In this document: positions 62,859 to 64,000 of the stretch, piece by piece
How positions within the stretch are numbered: the first letter of the stretch is position 1
Layout: every line of letters starts with the position of its first letter
NCBI GenBank assembly: GCA_947497175.1
Contig: CANMFM010000007.1
Span: forward strand, 1-64,000
Length of the DNA: 64,000 bases
Origin: an uncultured Aquimarina sp.
GTDB taxonomy: Bacteria > Bacteroidota > Bacteroidia > Flavobacteriales > Flavobacteriaceae
Reading direction: 5' to 3'
Made by a program: the position numbers and the translations under genes
The notes under the pieces: generated by a model
Seen by the model: only the letters and a program-made list of their open reading frames with translations
Told to the model about the DNA's origin: nothing
The model's database searches: none

Positions 62859-64000
62859 TTAGCTTGGTTTTTGAATGCAAAAGTCGAAGGTCGTATGTAC
62901 TTTTTCTTGAGAGGTTACACTAATAGTCCCGTTAAGTTTTTCAATTAGTTTTTTGACTGTTGATAATCCAATTCCATTTCCTTTATTACCACTTCTATCA
63001 ACCATATTGGCTGTAGTAAAAAGATCAAAAATAGTGTCAATTTCATCTTTTGGAATGCCCATTCCATTATCTGTAATTTTGAAATAATAGAACTTTTCAT
63101 CTTCATTTACTTTAATGAATATAACAATTTGATCCTTATCATTGTATTTGATACTGTTACCAATAAGATTAAAGAATATTTGCTTTAAAGCCAGTCTATT
63201 ACACTCAATTATGGGATTATTTTCTGGATAATGTATAGTAAAATCAGGCTTAATACTTAATAGGGTTACAATTTCTTTTAAGAAATCATTTAAGTTGAAC
63301 GTTTCTGGTTTATTGTTAATTAAACTTTCACTTTCATAATGACCAAGAACATCGCTTATATAGTTGCTCATAGAAAACGACGACGTTTTGATGTACTCAA
63401 AATATTCCAGACATTCTTTATTCAACTGTTCATTGAGGATCATTTTTAACAAATCAGTAGTAGAAATTATATTAGCTAATGGCATTTTTAAATCATGTGA
63501 TATTACTCTTGCAAACTCTTTCAATGATTCATTTCTTCTCTTTAGTTTATGTTGTATTTTTTCTAAATCTTTATTTTTCTTGTTGAGCTCAAATAGAATA
63601 GTTACCTGATTAGCTAAGGCTTTTAGTGATGTAAGCTGTTGTTCTGATAATTCTTTGGGTTGACCATCTATTACGCATAATGTACCTAATGCAAATCCAT
63701 TTTTATCGATTAGAGGAATGCCTGCATAAAAAATAACTATTTCATCCTGAGTTAGTGGATTATCAAAAAAGCGTTCATCTTTTCGGGCATCAGTAATTAT
63801 TAATGGATTTTCTGGATCCAAAATGGCATGTGCGCAAAAAGAGAAATCTCTATGAGTCTCAGAAACCTCTAAACCATGTTTAGATTTAAACCATTGCCTA
63901 TCATCATCAACAAGAGATATTAAGGAGATTTCGGTACCACATATATACGTTGCCAGACTTGTGATATCATCAAACTCTTTTTCATACTCTGTATCAAGAA
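62859..64000 (-). CDS. GAF-domain sensor histidine kinase, 5' end outside the window
   Basis: The frame stays open to the window edge, so the N-terminus is missing. From the N-terminal side there is a GAF domain (ATYICGTEISLISLVDD; SFCAHAIL; YAGIPLIDKNGFALGTLCVID in part), a coiled coil, a HisKA box with the phospho-acceptor His in EFARVISHDLKMPLAN, and a HATPase with N-box IFFNLIGNSIKYND and G-boxes DNGMGIP and GNGIGLSTVKKL. It should autophosphorylate in response to a small ligand or redox signal. No response regulator is visible. It converges on the FAD oxidoreductase gene with a 5-bp gap. Confidence 0.88.
   Translation of the reverse strand, partial: LDTEYEKEFDDITSLATYICGTEISLISLVDDDRQWFKSKHGLEVSETHRDFSFCAHAILDPENPLIITDARKDERFFDNPLTQDEIVIFYAGIPLIDKNGFALGTLCVIDGQPKELSEQQLTSLKALANQVTILFELNKKNKDLEKIQHKLKRRNESLKEFARVISHDLKMPLANIISTTDLLKMILNEQLNKECLEYFEYIKTSSFSMSNYISDVLGHYESESLINNKPETFNLNDFLKEIVTLLSIKPDFTIHYPENNPIIECNRLALKQIFFNLIGNSIKYNDKDQIVIFIKVNEDEKFYYFKITDNGMGIPKDEIDTIFDLFTTANMVDRSGNKGNGIGLSTVKKLIEKLNGTISVTSQEKVHTTFDFCIQKPS

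Overview
The window looks like chromosome of a marine flavobacterium (family Flavobacteriaceae, perhaps near Aquimarina; genus is a guess). Base composition is low in GC. Several promoters carry the Bacteroidota -7 element TAnnTTTG. Ribosome binding sites are weak, and the families are typical: YfhO, DUF4834, BatA-type, YitT, a type IX secretion (T9SS) sorting domain, DUF6443-type Rhs proteins and AraC regulators with membrane segments. I see no rRNA, tRNA, CRISPR array, integrase or transposase.

Layout. 1-4.5 kb: a tandem 123-bp duplication carrying two copies of a 28-residue ORF, an exported methyltransferase, a GNAT-like protein, an outer-membrane protein with a long charged tail, and DUF4834. 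4.6-9.9 kb: a polysaccharide/cell-surface operon (YfhO, GT4 glycosyltransferase, flippase). 10-15.4 kb: accessory stretch with a basic secreted protein behind a sigma-54-like promoter, a gene fragment, a hairpin repeat, a PH-like membrane protein, a three-repeat lipoprotein and a 17-unit, 21-bp palindromic array next to an unknown 159-aa gene. 15.4-25.1 kb: a minus-strand Rhs/polymorphic toxin operon (coiled-coil fibre-like protein, Rhs protein with toxin-like C-terminus, candidate immunity protein, large YD-type companion). 25.2-35 kb: a module of ECF sigma factor, membrane anti-sigma with TPRs and two exported TPR-CHAT proteases, flanked by two paralogous AraC-type genes, one lacking its N-terminal membrane part. 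35.3-38.2 kb: amidohydrolase, a possible small gene, a second sigma-54-like-promoter protein ending in poly-Asp, and a peroxiredoxin-like protein. 38.3-47 kb: housekeeping genes (uvrA, an ECF sigma factor with a 49-aa gene, nth, bcp, a conserved unknown, an MBL hydrolase and two small genes). 47-53 kb: a T9SS-secreted esterase-like/GDPD protein and a GH31 lipoprotein followed by a YdeI-like gene remnant. 53-64 kb: a GNAT-like protein, an M57-type metalloprotease, an operon of BatA-like, dihydroorotase-like, DUF4870-like and esterase genes, YitT, a porin-like protein, an FAD oxidoreductase and a GAF histidine kinase cut by the window end.

The strongest candidate for an undescribed system is the sigma/anti-sigma/TPR-CHAT operon at 26.1-33.9 kb. 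Its parts predict a periplasmic caspase-like protease that could cut a membrane anti-sigma factor, in outline like the Craspase (TPR-CHAT/Csx30/RpoE) logic but without CRISPR genes. Its two CHAT domains have recently been made about 99% identical over 1.2 kb, while their sensor TPR halves diverge. The second candidate is the 21-bp palindromic array at 14.15-14.51 kb, whose period is two helical turns and whose role I cannot assign.
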